DNA of 64,000 bases, from assembly GCA_963681505.1 (NCBI GenBank), contig OY811980.1:7378618-7442617 (forward strand), read 5' to 3'. A program made the translations under genes and the position numbers. Each line of letters opens with the position of its first letter. The stretch's first letter is position 1. Origin of the DNA: Eunapius fragilis. Taxonomy: Eukaryota; Porifera; Demospongiae; Spongillida; Spongillidae. Of this stretch, positions 23,886 to 35,464 are shown one piece after another. Under the pieces are notes generated by a model. The model saw only the letters and a program-made list of their open reading frames with translations, was not told the origin of the DNA and made no database searches.

Positions 23886-25208
23886 ATTTTAAAAACACAT
23901 GTAAAGTGCACGCATGTTTAGGAGCACCAGTATTTGTGTAACATACCACTGCTGATGTGTAAAGATGAAGACCCCTTCTTCCATAGTTCCACCAAGCCAG
24001 AATCTGGGCTCCTCTACAAAACCTTGCCGCACCCAAAAACTCCATAAGTTTAAAGGCATCATCTACTACATTTGTACTTTGACAGGGTATGGCAAGTTGA
24101 ACATAACAGGAGAAGTACTGAGGTTCAATGTCTTCGATGAAATTGTAGTAGTCCGTTCCAGTGATGCATTGAAAGCTATTGACAAAGTGACACTTAGACG
24201 ACAGACTTCTTGCAGCCCTACTTTGCACAAACACAACGGTGTCATGGAAGCTATAACCCACTGTGGTGGCAGTTTAAGAATGCTCAGTCGGTGTGAGAGC
24301 AAATTCATAGATGTCACTAGGCCATTCATATATAAGGATATGGGCAATGACACAGTAATCTGAGAGACATGACCAGAGTGCTGCAGAGCCTTTGACAAGG
24401 AAGGTGAACAAAAAAGACCTGGATGCAGCTGCACAGAAACAGCAGCACGTGGAATAAAGACAGTGAGGACTTTTGGGTTTCTGTCTTTCCAGACTCTTCT
24501 TTCTTCGGCCTAACCTTAGTTTTCTCCTGCTCATGTCTGCTAAAAGATCAGGACAACAAGTAAATCACTTTAGTCAGTAACGGACATGTACCCCCCCCCC
24601 CCCCCCCCCCGCCCACCCTGGCCCAATGCACGTAATTTGTGATATAGCGGCAAAATTTGTAGCCAGAAAACGCACCCCAAAATTAAGAGAACCTCACTAA
24701 GACACACTTTAGGCCTTGTACTATTAGGAAATAAACACTGCGATTGCTTTGCTCTTTAACTTACAAAGATACTGTCGCGTAATCGTAAAGGGTCAAAACC
24801 CATGGAAGTCCACTTAGGACTGTTCCTTAGGATTAAAAAGCATCTTAAAACACAATACGAACGCAGTTCATCATTTCTAGCACAAATGCAAGACCATAAC
24901 GTCACTACGCAAAGAGCTAACCCCAACGAAAGAAAAAAATCATACTTTTTCTACTTTGACACCGTAAAGCCGTCGCGGCAAAGCTGAATTACCACATAAA
25001 TTATATTTATAGTTTCAACTAGATTCATTGGGCCATCGATTTGTAGCATCAGCTGAATATTACGGCGTACCTGTAAGGAGATTCACAGTGACTTCCCAAA
25101 AATCCACCCCTTATCACAAGTTCGGAGGTGCGATTATCACTACCTCGGAACCCGCGCAGAGGTATAGCGCACGAGATTCGCTTCCAATCCCTCTATATAT
25201 TATCTCTG
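22826..25208 (-). mobile_element. P-element-like DNA transposon with perfect 30-base terminal inverted repeats
   Basis: The left end 22826-22855 and right end 25179-25208 are exact 30-base inverted repeats beginning CAGAGATAATATATAGAGGG. The target GTACAGT is duplicated at 22819-22825 and 25209-25215 (7 bases, or 8 if a shared G is counted). P elements and the related THAP9 transposases make 7-8-base duplications, which fits the coding remnant inside. The insert splits exon FN3-3 of unit D. A C homopolymer lies at about 24590-24610. The element is short and its transposase is broken, so it is non-autonomous. The perfect terminal repeats argue for recent movement by a source copy elsewhere. 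Confidence 0.85.
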
Positions 25209-26344
25209 GTACAGTGTTCTCTATGGACCTGTGACCAGTGGTGTGAAAGGGACAGTAGCTACCTCTGGGAGGGCAGTGACTGTGACTAGACTGGCTCCTT
25301 ACACCACCAACTCCATTGAGGTGTCAGCAGTCAACAGTGATGGAGCCATGGGTCCTTATCCTCTTGTCTCATTGTGGTGACTGAGCACAGTGGTAAGTGT
25401 GAGGTGGATGAATATTGAAGAGGTGAATTATTTCTCTCCACCCTTGGTCCAGTGAGTGGACTACAAGCCTTCAACAATACCTTCACAACCATCACACTCA
25501 CATGGCTACCCCCTCCTACCCCCAATGGGGTGATCATCATGTATCAGGTGACCAACTCCACCAATGGAATAGTCAACACAACCACACCTCCAGTGACAAT
25601 AACAGGACTGGTACCAAGGACCACCTACACCTTCTCTGTCGTTGGTTACACCATCACAGGACCAGGGACACCACAACAAGTACAGACCAGTACTGCAGCT
25701 ATACGTGAGTGTACAGCTGTTACTGTATCTTACATTTGTTCACACATACACCTGCATGATGCTTTAATGTTGTACCCTTCAGCCAATGTGACAGGAGTGG
25801 TGGTAGTAGCCACCAACATAACATCTGTCAGAGTGTCCTGGCTGGTTGTCCAATGGCTCCCTCAAGATGGCATCCTTACAGGGTACACTGTATATTATCG
25901 TTCTCTTCCCAACACTTCAAAGAGGCAGTCGGGTGAGTACATCAATCAAACCTTCCCACCAACCACCACCTCTGGGGACATCACCAACCTCAATCCTAAT
26001 GGAGTGTACCAGTTCAGTGTGGTAGCCATGGTGACCATTGCAGGACAGTTATACAATGGAGACATCCCATCATCAGGAAGTGACACACCCACCATCACAC
26101 CAGGTTAGGACTACCACAAACCAATGACATGTGATGTTGAAGGTACCCCAAACAATATGTGCAACTCATTCTGTGAAGGAGTGCTTGCTGGCTCACTTAT
26201 AACAGAGTTTTTTTTACCCTTGTGGTTGTCACGGTGATCATTGTGATACTTGTGGAGTACTATAGGTGGAAACAAAGGTGTGGTCTCTATTTAGAACCTG
26301 TTTGTGTTAATACTTTTTTCTTACACTGATCAACGAGGTAAACT

Positions 26345-26590
26345 AATTCATACATCTCTCTCATGTTTGAACCAATACATACATCTTTCCCATGTTTGAA
26401 CCAATACATACATCTCTCCCATGCTTGAACCAATACATACATCTCTCCCATGTTTGAACCAATACATACATCTCTCCCATATTTGAACCAATACATGCAT
26501 CTCTCTCATGTTTGAACCAATACATGCATCCCTCTCATGTTTGAACCAATACATACATCTCTCTCGTGTTTGAGCCAATACATACATCTC
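26345..26590 (+). repeat. Intronic minisatellite before the tail exon, unit D
   Basis: About eight copies of a 29-base unit (CATACATCTCTCCCATGTTTG plus AACCAATA), homologous to the arrays in units C and E. Open minus-strand frames through it (repeats of ERCMYWFKH) are artefacts of the repeat. Confidence 0.75.
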
Positions 26591-27326
26591 TCTGGCATAT
26601 GGTGAAATAAGAACAGGTGGTTATGAAGTGGTTGAAAATAATTAGAACAGAATACAGTTTTGTTAATTTTTTATAAAAGTTCCAAAAGGCTGTGCTTAAC
26701 AGAGTTACATTAATTGTAGTACTTTAGTTGCTTAATTAGGTTTGTGATGTACTTCTCTGATGTCGTAACAAAGATGAAAACTTTACATTTGTGCGAAATA
26801 TTTCTCCTCTGGTTAAATATGTTGTGGTATGTAGGCACAGAGCTGGCTGGGAGTATTGATATTTGAGTTACCAAGTCATCAGACCAACTGTCAACTCCCC
26901 AGGTCATCATCATTCACACCCTCTCACCACCACTAAATATCGCTAACTCCTCGTTTGCACGGGTTATTGTTATTGACTGGCTCATCACCATGGCAACATC
27001 CCTTGCAGGTTGATAGGGATGGTACATGGTAGCTTTGGCAACACAGCGGCTGCTAGTGTTGATGACGTCAAGCCAGACCACCTCCCACTGGTCCTCATCG
27101 TGTGCAAGCAGAAGGGAGGGTACAATGTTTACAACATCCTTCACGGTACAACCTTGTGGGAGGGAGGGTGGATTTCAAGGGATGATTTAGTGGGGCGGTT
27201 AGTGGGGGACAGGGGTTAGGATAGGGTAGAAGGGTATCTCATATATGACTGAGAAGTTTTGGGATTAGTCTTTTTTTATGGAGCTTTGAATTAGGGGATA
27301 ATTTAAGGTGTAAAGTATATGGAGTA

Positions 27327-27388
27327 CACACACACATGCACACACACACACACACACACACATGCACACACACACACACACACACATG

Positions 27389-27418
<30 letters not shown>
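27327..27418 (+). repeat. (CA)n microsatellite
   Basis: ACACAC runs interrupted by CATGCA, about 90 bases. Confidence 0.9.
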
Positions 27419-27419
<1 letters not shown>

Positions 27420-27577
27420 CAATACCAGGGACACACTGATGTAATATGTATATAGTGTGAGTACATAACAGAGGTAACAAGTACGTATGTACAATACTTA
27501 GAGAGAGGGACACACCTACACTCCAGGGACACATCTAAATACCAGGGACACAACTACATATTGGGGCTTCTTCACCA

Positions 27578-27735
27578 AGGGCACACCTACACATGGGCAC
27601 ACCTACACATGGGCACACCTACACATGGGCACACCTACACATGGGCACACCTACACATGGGCACACCTACACATGGGCACACCTACACATGGGCACACCT
27701 ACACATGGGCACACCTATGCATGGTCACACCTACA
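27578..27735 (+). repeat. 16-base minisatellite
   Basis: About ten near-perfect copies of GGGCACACCTACACAT, decaying into related CACACC-rich sequence up to about 27870. The plus frames through it (THGHTYTWAHLHMG) are repeat artefacts. Confidence 0.9.
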
Positions 27736-28099
27736 CATCAGGGACACAACTGAACACCTCTACTCCTCCATGCACTACACACCGGGGTACACACCTGCAC
27801 ACCAAAGACACACTGAAACACCTTCACACCAGGGAAACACCTACACACTAGGGTACACACACCTACATTCAAGGATACCTTCATTATTAATTTAATGCAG
27901 CCTGCCTAAGCCCCTGGCTTAATAATTGAGTGCTGTATTTGATTGGTGTAACATAAACTCTTCTTGCCCTCAATAAAGTAGCGGCTACTTCAAGTTACTA
28001 TGGCTTCATCTCTGGGTAGCCCAACTCCTTTGCGGTGTCTGTAATGCACTCTTTAACCGATTAATTAATTCCAGAATATTTTAACTAACATATAGTTCA

Positions 28100-28118
28100 G
28101 TGTGGAACAAGTGTCAGG
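28100..28118 (+). pseudogene. Signal-peptide exon remnant
   Basis: The last part of the receptor signal exon (GGAACAAGTGTCAG) and its donor flank, followed by CATGGTTAATTAATGTAT and TTTCAGCCTTTGCATT as in unit D intron 1. It indicates a further, mostly lost, unit between D and E. Confidence 0.5.
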
Positions 28119-28991
28119 TGCATACACATACATGGTTAATTAATGTATAGTCTAAAGATTTCAGCCTTTGCATTCAGAATTACCTATAGTTTGAGAATAG
28201 TATACAAGGAGGGAAGGAGGACAGGTAGTTATAGACAGTTAGCATCAGGAGCACTATTCTAGTGGTCTGATCTCTTGGTCACGTTTAACACTACAACTGA
28301 TTTTTAATACCATGGGATTGAGGTAATAAATGGAAAGTGATTTTACAGATCAGGTGTAAACACTACTGGTTTAATTGGTCATACTCCATGTTAATACACT
28401 CCATGTAGACAATCATAATGATAGCAAAGAAAGGCTTATGAATAATGGTTCATAGCATGGTCTGAGCATTTACTCTTTACTCTGGCTCAAATACTCCATT
28501 AAAGTACATGGAGTGAGGTGACATTCCCAAATGTGATAACATTAAACTGCATGCACTGACATATAATAATTACATGTATCCAAATATATCAGCATGGGAA
28601 GAAACGCATTTGTTGAAGGAAAAGCAGAGCGAACACATCTTTGCTCTCTTTACTACTGGTTACACATGTCACACAACAGATTGGACCTTTGAAAACTATT
28701 CTGAAAATCTATACTGAGCAGCTGCATGCATGAGCTATAATGGGTGGACATTTGGAGAAAGCAACTCACTAAGGATGTGAAGAAGTAGTATCAAGTAGTT
28801 TGTGCCCTAAATATGCCGGACAGGAATTTTTTTTGCCGGCACACAGGCTGCCATTTTAAAATGTGTCAGATAATGGCCAAGTCTTCAATGTCACATTGAA
28901 TCATAAATTTATCGCAGTGCTTGGTTGATTTGGTGGGGGTCCCAGGCTGGCTACCTTGAAAGTAAATACAAGCAGCTCTCTAGGGATGTAA

Positions 28992-29322
28992 GACCCCTCC
29001 TCCTCCTCCTCCTCCTCCCCCTCCTCCTCCTCCTTCTCCCCCTCCTCCCCCTCCTCCTCCTCCCCCTCCTCCTCCTCCTCCCCTCCTCCTCCTCCCCTCC
29101 TCCTCCTCCCCTCCTCCTCCCCTCCTCCTCCTCCTCCTCCTCCCCTCCTCCTCCTCCTCCCCTCCTCCTCCTTTTCCCTCTCCTCCTCCTCCTCCCCTCC
29201 TCCTCCTCCTCCCTCCTCCTCCTCCTCCTCCCCTCCTCCTCCTCCTCCCTCCTCCTCCTCCCTCCTCCTCCTCCCTCCTCCTCCTCCTCCCTCCTCCTCC
29301 TCCCCTCCTCCTCCTCCTTCTC
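28992..29322 (+). repeat. (CTC)n-type polypyrimidine tract
   Basis: About 330 bases made almost only of CCT and CTC, with strand asymmetry. It is open in two + frames and one - frame only because it lacks stops. It lies about 430 bases upstream of the signal exon of unit E. Confidence 0.9.
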
Positions 29323-29746
29323 ATTGCAGTCTCTCCTCTCATAGTACTCCAGCCTTTCCCCCTCATAGTACTGCAGCCCCTCCCCTCACAGTACTTAAAT
29401 ACTTCCCTACATAAGGTGAACGACTGAGTCGATCAGGTTACGATTCCGTGTCCGGTCCTGCGTATAATTATTTATTACGAAAGAACTGGGCTTGAAAGCC
29501 AGGATGGCAACATTGACTTGGAACACAAATTAAATGCAAGGTGACGGATCCAGTGGTGAGACAAAGGATATCTTATATCACTTACTGCTGCGCTTGCTAT
29601 CTATTGCGTTTCTATAGTATGAGACTGGCTCCACCTACATCAAACATTCTGAGCAGAGCAATTTAGTTTGGCGTTGTTTTATAAATACTGACAAATTCCT
29701 GATGACACGTATGGTAAAAGTGCACTGCATGGTCAGTCTCTTTGGG

Positions 29747-32700
29747 ATGGATGCGCGGATGAAGTCTGTACCGTCTCTGCTATTGTTGATCGCTCTGGAA
29801 CAAGTGTCAGCAGGTGCGCGTGCATACATGGTTAATTATATTTGTATATAATGTGCGCAGCGCTAGCAGTTTAAAGCCTTTGCACTCATAATTGCCCTGC
29901 TTTGACAGAGAATAGCTTATAGCATGTCTGTATACGTAGAAGGTGGATAGCTTATAGCATGTCTGTGTACGTAGAAGGTGGAAGTGTAATTGAAGTATAT
30001 ACATTTGCTCTGTAAACGATCAATTGTATAAGTGGAAGTATTATATGCATGAGTACGTATCAAAATTAGGGATCGGGGCAGCGAAAAGGGACTTAGCGAA
30101 AATTATTTCATCACCTATGTCCTCTACAACTGTATTCTTACGCACTGAAAATTAGCCTGTCCATCACGGAGTGTCAGTGGCCTGAAGTTTTAATTGCTCA
30201 TCAGTACATTTTAATTGTACGCGTCAGCTCCTTCCTGGAAAATTTGTATAATATGCGCCGCCTCGACTTCAGGTATAATTCTAATTATACGTGCAGTTGA
30301 TGCGCTTTGATGCCCAGAGTGCAAAACCTCTGCCCCAGACCTGCCTGCAGGGACAGCCCAACGCAAGGCTTGTCGATGATCATGCAAAGATGCCAGTTGT
30401 TATTTTTTAAAGTATCTCCCCGGGATGCATATAGCGGTACAATTTGTATTCACATCTTACGTGTGCCTCAATCCGGAATTTTTAGTCTTACATGATATAT
30501 GTAATTCACTGGAGGTCAGGAAATGCCTAACAACATCTCAGCGTGTCTGTCTAAAGTGGAGTGGGGAAGAGTTGTAAGTATAGCTAGTCAGAGATGGACA
30601 TGTCTCTGAATAGCACTACAACGTTATGTTTCCCAATCACACTACTTCACACTGTTAGATTGTAAATTGATGCCCACCTGTGTGCAATTCAATGTACACA
30701 GGTTACAACGCTGGGATCACATGGAATGGTACAACAGTTGCCAACAACAGCCTGGTGTCCCTTAGAGCAGTTACACCCAAAGTGAGCTCACAAGGCCAAC
30801 AGTATCCTCTGATGTGTGAGAATATAACAGGTGGACAGTGGTATCGACCAAACGGAACCTTATTTCCACTAGCAACAACAGACCCTGTATCTAACATCAC
30901 TGGAGGATATGGCCAACGAAATGTGTCACGAGGAGTAGAACTGTATCGTGGAACTCCTTATGACTTCCCACATGGTGTTCAATGTTGTACCAATACCACC
31001 ATTACACTCTGTGTTGGAATGTACACTGATCTCACACTAGCAGCATCATCAGGCATAGCGACATCAGGCACTATGGGCTATATTCTCTCTGTAGCAGCCA
31101 CTTGTAAGTAGAGAGGAAAGTACATCACATGTGTTATGGAAGCGTTAACTCTCCCACAGATGGTCCTAACATCACAGGAGGTGTCCAGTTTCAGCTGTTG
31201 ACATCTACAAATGTTGATCCACCAATGTTCCAATTGACCTGCACCAGCACTAGTTCTCCTCCTACAACTGTGCAGTGGACCATCAATGGAAGTTCAGTGA
31301 ATGGTGGTAACTATGCTTCCTCTAAGATAGTGACAGATCGACCAACATCTACTTACAACAACACCCTGACTGTGACTGGGAGAACACCTGGGATGTACAC
31401 ATGCAATGTCACCACTACCTGCTCACCAGTGTGTGGAGCTACAGGGTTTACTCTCAATCCAAGATCCACCACTTCATCCCTCAGTGTATCAGGTAAGTAC
31501 TGCCTATGGAGAGTGTCTTGTACCTATAGACATGTACCTCTATACAGGTTCTCCTGCCCCACCCACTGGTGTCACTGCTGTGCAGTCTGGTCCCACATCT
31601 ATCAATGTCTCTTGGACTGCACCAAACTCAGGTGGTCCAGTGAGCAGATATGATATATACTATTTGGCTAATGGAGTCCCAAGTACATTTGGGGGTTCAA
31701 CCACTTCTACCTCTTATGTCCTAACCAACCTTCAAGTTGGGGTTCAGTACAACATCTCTGTCATAGCTGTGGGCACTTATATGCCATCCCAGAATGCTGG
31801 TGTCATACTGACTCTGAGTGAGTCATCATATTATAGTTATGGTACTTAACCATTACCCTCTCCCTCCTCTCCAGTACCATCAACCCCCTCACCCACGGTA
31901 GCACAGGTCACCTCAACATCTATCACTGTCATGTGGTCACAGACTGCTGGAGAGATAGGAACCACCTACACTCTCTCCTACACCTACCAGGGACCATGTG
32001 CTGGTGGTGGTGGTGGTGGTGGGAATGTGTCCATTGGCACTGCTACCCAGTACACCATCACTGGACTGCAGGAGTTCAGTCCCTACACCCTCACCCTCAC
32101 TGCCTCCAATGGAGGGGTGAGTAGCCCTCCAGCTAATGTGACGGTCAATACCTCTTCAGCAGGTGAGGTGGATGACCTCATCTCAAGATGGCTGACTCCC
32201 TTCCCTTCTCTCCCCAACAGCTCCCTCTGCTCGTCCTAACAGCCTCACTGAAGTCACTAAGACCTCCTCCACTGTCACCATCAGTTGGGGGGAAGTCCCC
32301 TGTGTGGACCAGAACAGTGTGATAGTGGGGTACAGTGTTCTCTATGGACCTGTGACCAGTGGGGTGAGAGGGACAGTAGTTACCTCTGGTAGGGCAGTGA
32401 CTGTGACTGGACTGGCTCCTTATACCAACTACTCCATTGAGGTGTCAGCATTCAACAGTGATGGAGCCATGGGTCCTTATACCTCTCCTCTCTTTATGGT
32501 GACTGAGCAAAGTGGTAAGTATGAGGGGGATGAATATTGAAGGAGTGAATTATTCCTCTCCACACTAGCTCCTGGTCCAGTAAGTGGACCAAAAGCCTTC
32601 AACAATACCTTCACAACCATCACACTCACATGGCTACCCCCTCCTACCCCCAATGGGGTGATCATCATGTATCAGGTGACCTACTCCACCAATGGAATAG

Positions 32701-34147
32701 TCAACACAACCACACCCCCAGTGACAATAACAGGACTGGTACCAAGGACCACCTACACCTTCTCTGTCGTTGGTTACACCATCACAGGACCAGGGACACC
32801 ACAACAAGTACAGACCAGTACTACAGCTATACGTGAGTGTACAGCTGTTACTGTATCTTACATTTGTTCACACATACACCTGCATGATGCTTTAATATTG
32901 TACCCTTCAGCCAATGTGACAGGAGTGGTGGTAGTAGCCACCAACACAACATCTGTCAGAGTGTCCTGGCTGGCTGTTCAGTGGCTCCCTCAAGATGGCA
33001 TCCTTACAGGATACACTGTATATTATCGTTCTCTTCCCAACACTTCAAAGAGGCAGTCGGGTGGGTACATCAGTCAGACCTTCCCACCAACCACCACCTC
33101 TGGGGACATCACCAACCTCAATCCTAATGGAGTGTACCAGTTCAGTGTGGTAGCCATGGTGACCATTGCAGGACAGTCATATAATGGAGACATTCCTTCA
33201 TCAGGAGGTGACATACCCACCATCACACCAGGTTAGGACTATTTCGTGGGAACATCACAAACTAATTACATGTGATGTTGTTGAAGGTACCCAAAATACG
33301 TTATATTCAGTGCTAGTGCTTGCTGGCTCACTGATTGGTGAATTTGTAATCCTTGCTGTTGTCATGGTGATTATTGTCATTGCGGTGGCAACCTACAGAC
33401 GGAAAAAAAGGTGTGACCTCTATTTATAATAGATTTTGTTTGCATTATTCTGACACATTGATCAATCACAGTGAGGCATTCGTTACGAAGTCAAACTACA
33501 GTGACTGGTAAATTAGTGCAGAAATGTCAATACGTGCATCTCGCTGTGTTTGAACCAGTGCATACATCTCTCCCATGTTTGAACCAATACATACATCTCT
33601 ACCAATACACATGGTTGAATCAATACATTAATCACTACCAATACACATGTTTGAACCAATACATAGATCTTTCCCATGTTTGAACCAATACATATATACA
33701 TGTACATCTCATGAGCCAATACACACATCTCTCCCGTGTTTGAACCAATACATAAATCTCTCTCATGTTTGAACCAATACATACATCTCTTCCATGTTTG
33801 AACCAATACATCTCTCTCATGTTTGAACCAATACATACATCTCCCCCATGTTTGAACCAATACATACATCTCTCCCATGTTTGAACCAATACATACATCT
33901 CTCCCATGTTTGAACCAATACATACATCTCTCCCATGTTTAAACCAATACATACATCTCTCCCATGTTTGAACCAATGCATACATCTCTCCCATGCATGT
34001 TTAAACCAATACATACATCTCTTCCATGTTTGAACCAATATATACATCTCTCCCATGTTTAAACCAATACATACATCTCTCAGTGATGTGATTGCCATGA
34101 GGTCATGTGATGCATATGGTGAAATAAGAACAGGCGGATATGACTGA
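29747..34147 (+). CDS. Unit E: intact Ig/FN3 type I transmembrane receptor (808 residues)
   Basis: Ten exons: 29747-29813 (signal peptide, MDARMKSVPSLLLLIALEQV…), 30702-31103 (Ig1), 31160-31492 (Ig2), 31548-31817, 31875-32162, 32221-32514, 32569-32832 and 32911-33231 (FN3-1 to FN3-5), 33287-33410 (membrane), 34084-34147 (tail). They total 2427 bases, an open frame ending at TGA 34145-34147. Extracellular junctions are phase 1; membrane-to-tail is phase 2 with a weak donor (AAAAAG|gtgtga). The helix GEFVILAVVMVIIVIAVA is followed by TYRRKKR as stop-transfer. The short tail has one DAYGEI motif and ends GGYD. Many N-x-S/T sites suggest glycosylation. It is a surface receptor by architecture, similar in layout to invertebrate allorecognition and adhesion receptors; the ligand is unknown. 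It is the best-preserved member and probably functional. Confidence 0.85.
33555..34080 (+). repeat. Intronic minisatellite before the tail exon, unit E (long)
   Basis: About 17 copies of the 29-base unit (TCTCCCATGTTTGAACCAAT plus ACATACATC), ending at the tail-exon acceptor, whose CTCTCAG lies in the last copy. Minus-strand frames of MYWFKHGRDVCIG repeats are artefacts. Confidence 0.8.
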
Positions 34148-34400
34148 GATAAACAGCACAAATGAATACATTCAAAAATGGCAATCAATTTTGCCCCTAA
34201 GGAGTGTGTGGTCATGCATGTAGAGGTGTAATTATTTTGTTTCGTTCATTGACTTCCTTTTTACTCTTGCAATCCAATATATATCAGTGCAACTTTATCG
34301 GTGAGAATGTCTCAGTTTAGTTACTTGTTCGTCGGTTTTTAATTTGCAAACTTAGCTGCTGTACGTGTTGTTCTTTTTCTGCACCTTCTAATAGCGCGCC

Positions 34401-34438
34401 ATGCATCATGTAGGACATGCATGTCCTACATGATGCAT
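34401..34438. repeat. Perfect 38-base palindrome without spacer
   Basis: The centre lies between 34419 and 34420 (CATG|CATG); every base from 34401 to 34438 pairs. Confidence 0.9.
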
Positions 34439-34446
34439 CGAGGTGT

Positions 34447-34500
34447 ATCGAGGTGTATTTGACTACGTATCCATGGATACGTAGTCAAATACACCTCGAT
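34447..34500. repeat. Perfect 54-base palindrome without spacer
   Basis: The centre lies at CCA|TGG (34473/34474); every base from 34447 to 34500 pairs. It starts 8 bases after the previous palindrome, with a short AGGTGTATCG duplication between them. Confidence 0.9.
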
Positions 34501-35464
34501 GTACTGTTTGTGGCGGATCGGAGGGGAGGGGGACACTCCCCCTCCCCGACCCCTATAACTAGTGTATTAATCATGGGTAATGAATTAAACGATACTCAAA
34601 ATTAGTTTAGCCGTATCTCATTACATGACATCTGTTTTGCGAACCACATATCGCACATGTCTTACGACATTGTGAGAAACAAAAAGGCTTTCAAAACAAT
34701 CTAGTCTGGGGACCAGGTCTGGTCCCCAGACTCAATAAGGGTTGTCAGCGGGCATTTGGGTGGAGCGGGGGCGCTTGTAGTGCAGGAACCAGCCCTAGGA
34801 AATCGGTAAGCAATTAATATAGTCATCAGCACAGATAGATAACACTCAGAAGCATATAGATAATGTATTGAAACAGGTCAATGAATCTAATTTCTTACTT
34901 ACAGTCTGCGTAAGTGAATCAAATCCTACGGCACGTGTACCTCCTTTTGTTGTACTCCAGGTTCTCGTGTCCTTTTGTTATACTCATTTCCTCTTTCGCA
35001 TCGTAATTTCGCCGGAGCATGCGCACACCAAAAACTTTACTGAGTAACAATGCGCCCTGTGTTGGTAATAATATGGAAGAGTGTCAAAATCACTCTTGAG
35101 ATACTTTTTCAAATTTTCCAGGACAAGCAAAAGAAAAGTAACGTTCGTACGGCTAATTATAAATTCAGGGCTAACCCAGCAAAAATCCGTGCAAGATCGA
35201 TTCATATCGTTTCACGATTTTGGCATCGTGAATCACTTGCGCTCAGCGAATTAAAACCGATCCATCGTTTAAATGACAATACGCGATCGTGTAATTTCTT
35301 AAATGTGTCATAGCGCAATATATGAAACACAACGATACTTTACTAAAATGAAAAAAGTCGATCGTTATAGATTGAAAGCACGCAATATATGTCACGTATA
35401 TGTCACGTACGTATTCTAATCTAAATAACTATGGACTTTTTTAGCGATATATAGTTATGAATAC

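Larger units (their letters stand above)
20412..26645 (+). pseudogene. Unit D: Ig/FN3 receptor pseudogene
   Basis: All modules of units C and E are recognisable: signal 20412-20475, Ig1 21221-21602, Ig2 21659-21991, FN3-1 22047-22316, FN3-2 22374-22669, FN3-3 22719-22825 and 25216-25392, FN3-4 about 25444-25704, FN3-5 25793-26103, membrane about 26143-26277, tail about 26595-26645. Lesions: a 1-base and a 13-base deletion in Ig1 (frame lost near 21415-21455); a 1-base deletion in FN3-2 near 22423; a 2.4-kb P-like transposon in FN3-3; a further 1-base loss near 25365; loss of the acceptor before FN3-4; T-rich damage in the membrane exon near 26208; and loss of the tail-exon acceptor with the start of the YGEI repeat. 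Ig2 and FN3-1 remain open and nearly identical to other units, so they could still donate sequence by gene conversion. Confidence 0.85.
26646..28990. other. Intergenic region between units D and E
   Basis: 26646-26850 matches the 3' flank of unit C. At 26914-27219 both strands are open for 70-76 codons: a minus frame with WEVVWLDVINTSSRCVAKAT and a plus frame with LVLIVCKQKGGYNVYN. Neither is recognised and only one, if any, can be real. Satellites follow. At 28100-28118 there is a fragment (GGAACAAGTGTCAGGTGCAT) matching the end of the signal-peptide exon, and at 28810-28930 a block shared with 11230-11370. Confidence 0.5.

Noticed and set aside
24066..24534. Open frames on both strands upstream of the P-like transposase
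   Set aside because: No recognisable domain or consistent splice structure; left as unassigned interior of the transposon.
28925..29366. Leucine/serine-rich (+) and arginine/glycine-rich (-) frames
   Set aside because: A CTC-repeat tract with no conserved start and no splice context.
26287..34215. Minus-strand frames repeating MYWFKHGRDVCIGS
   Set aside because: Translations of the 29-base intronic minisatellite of units D and E.
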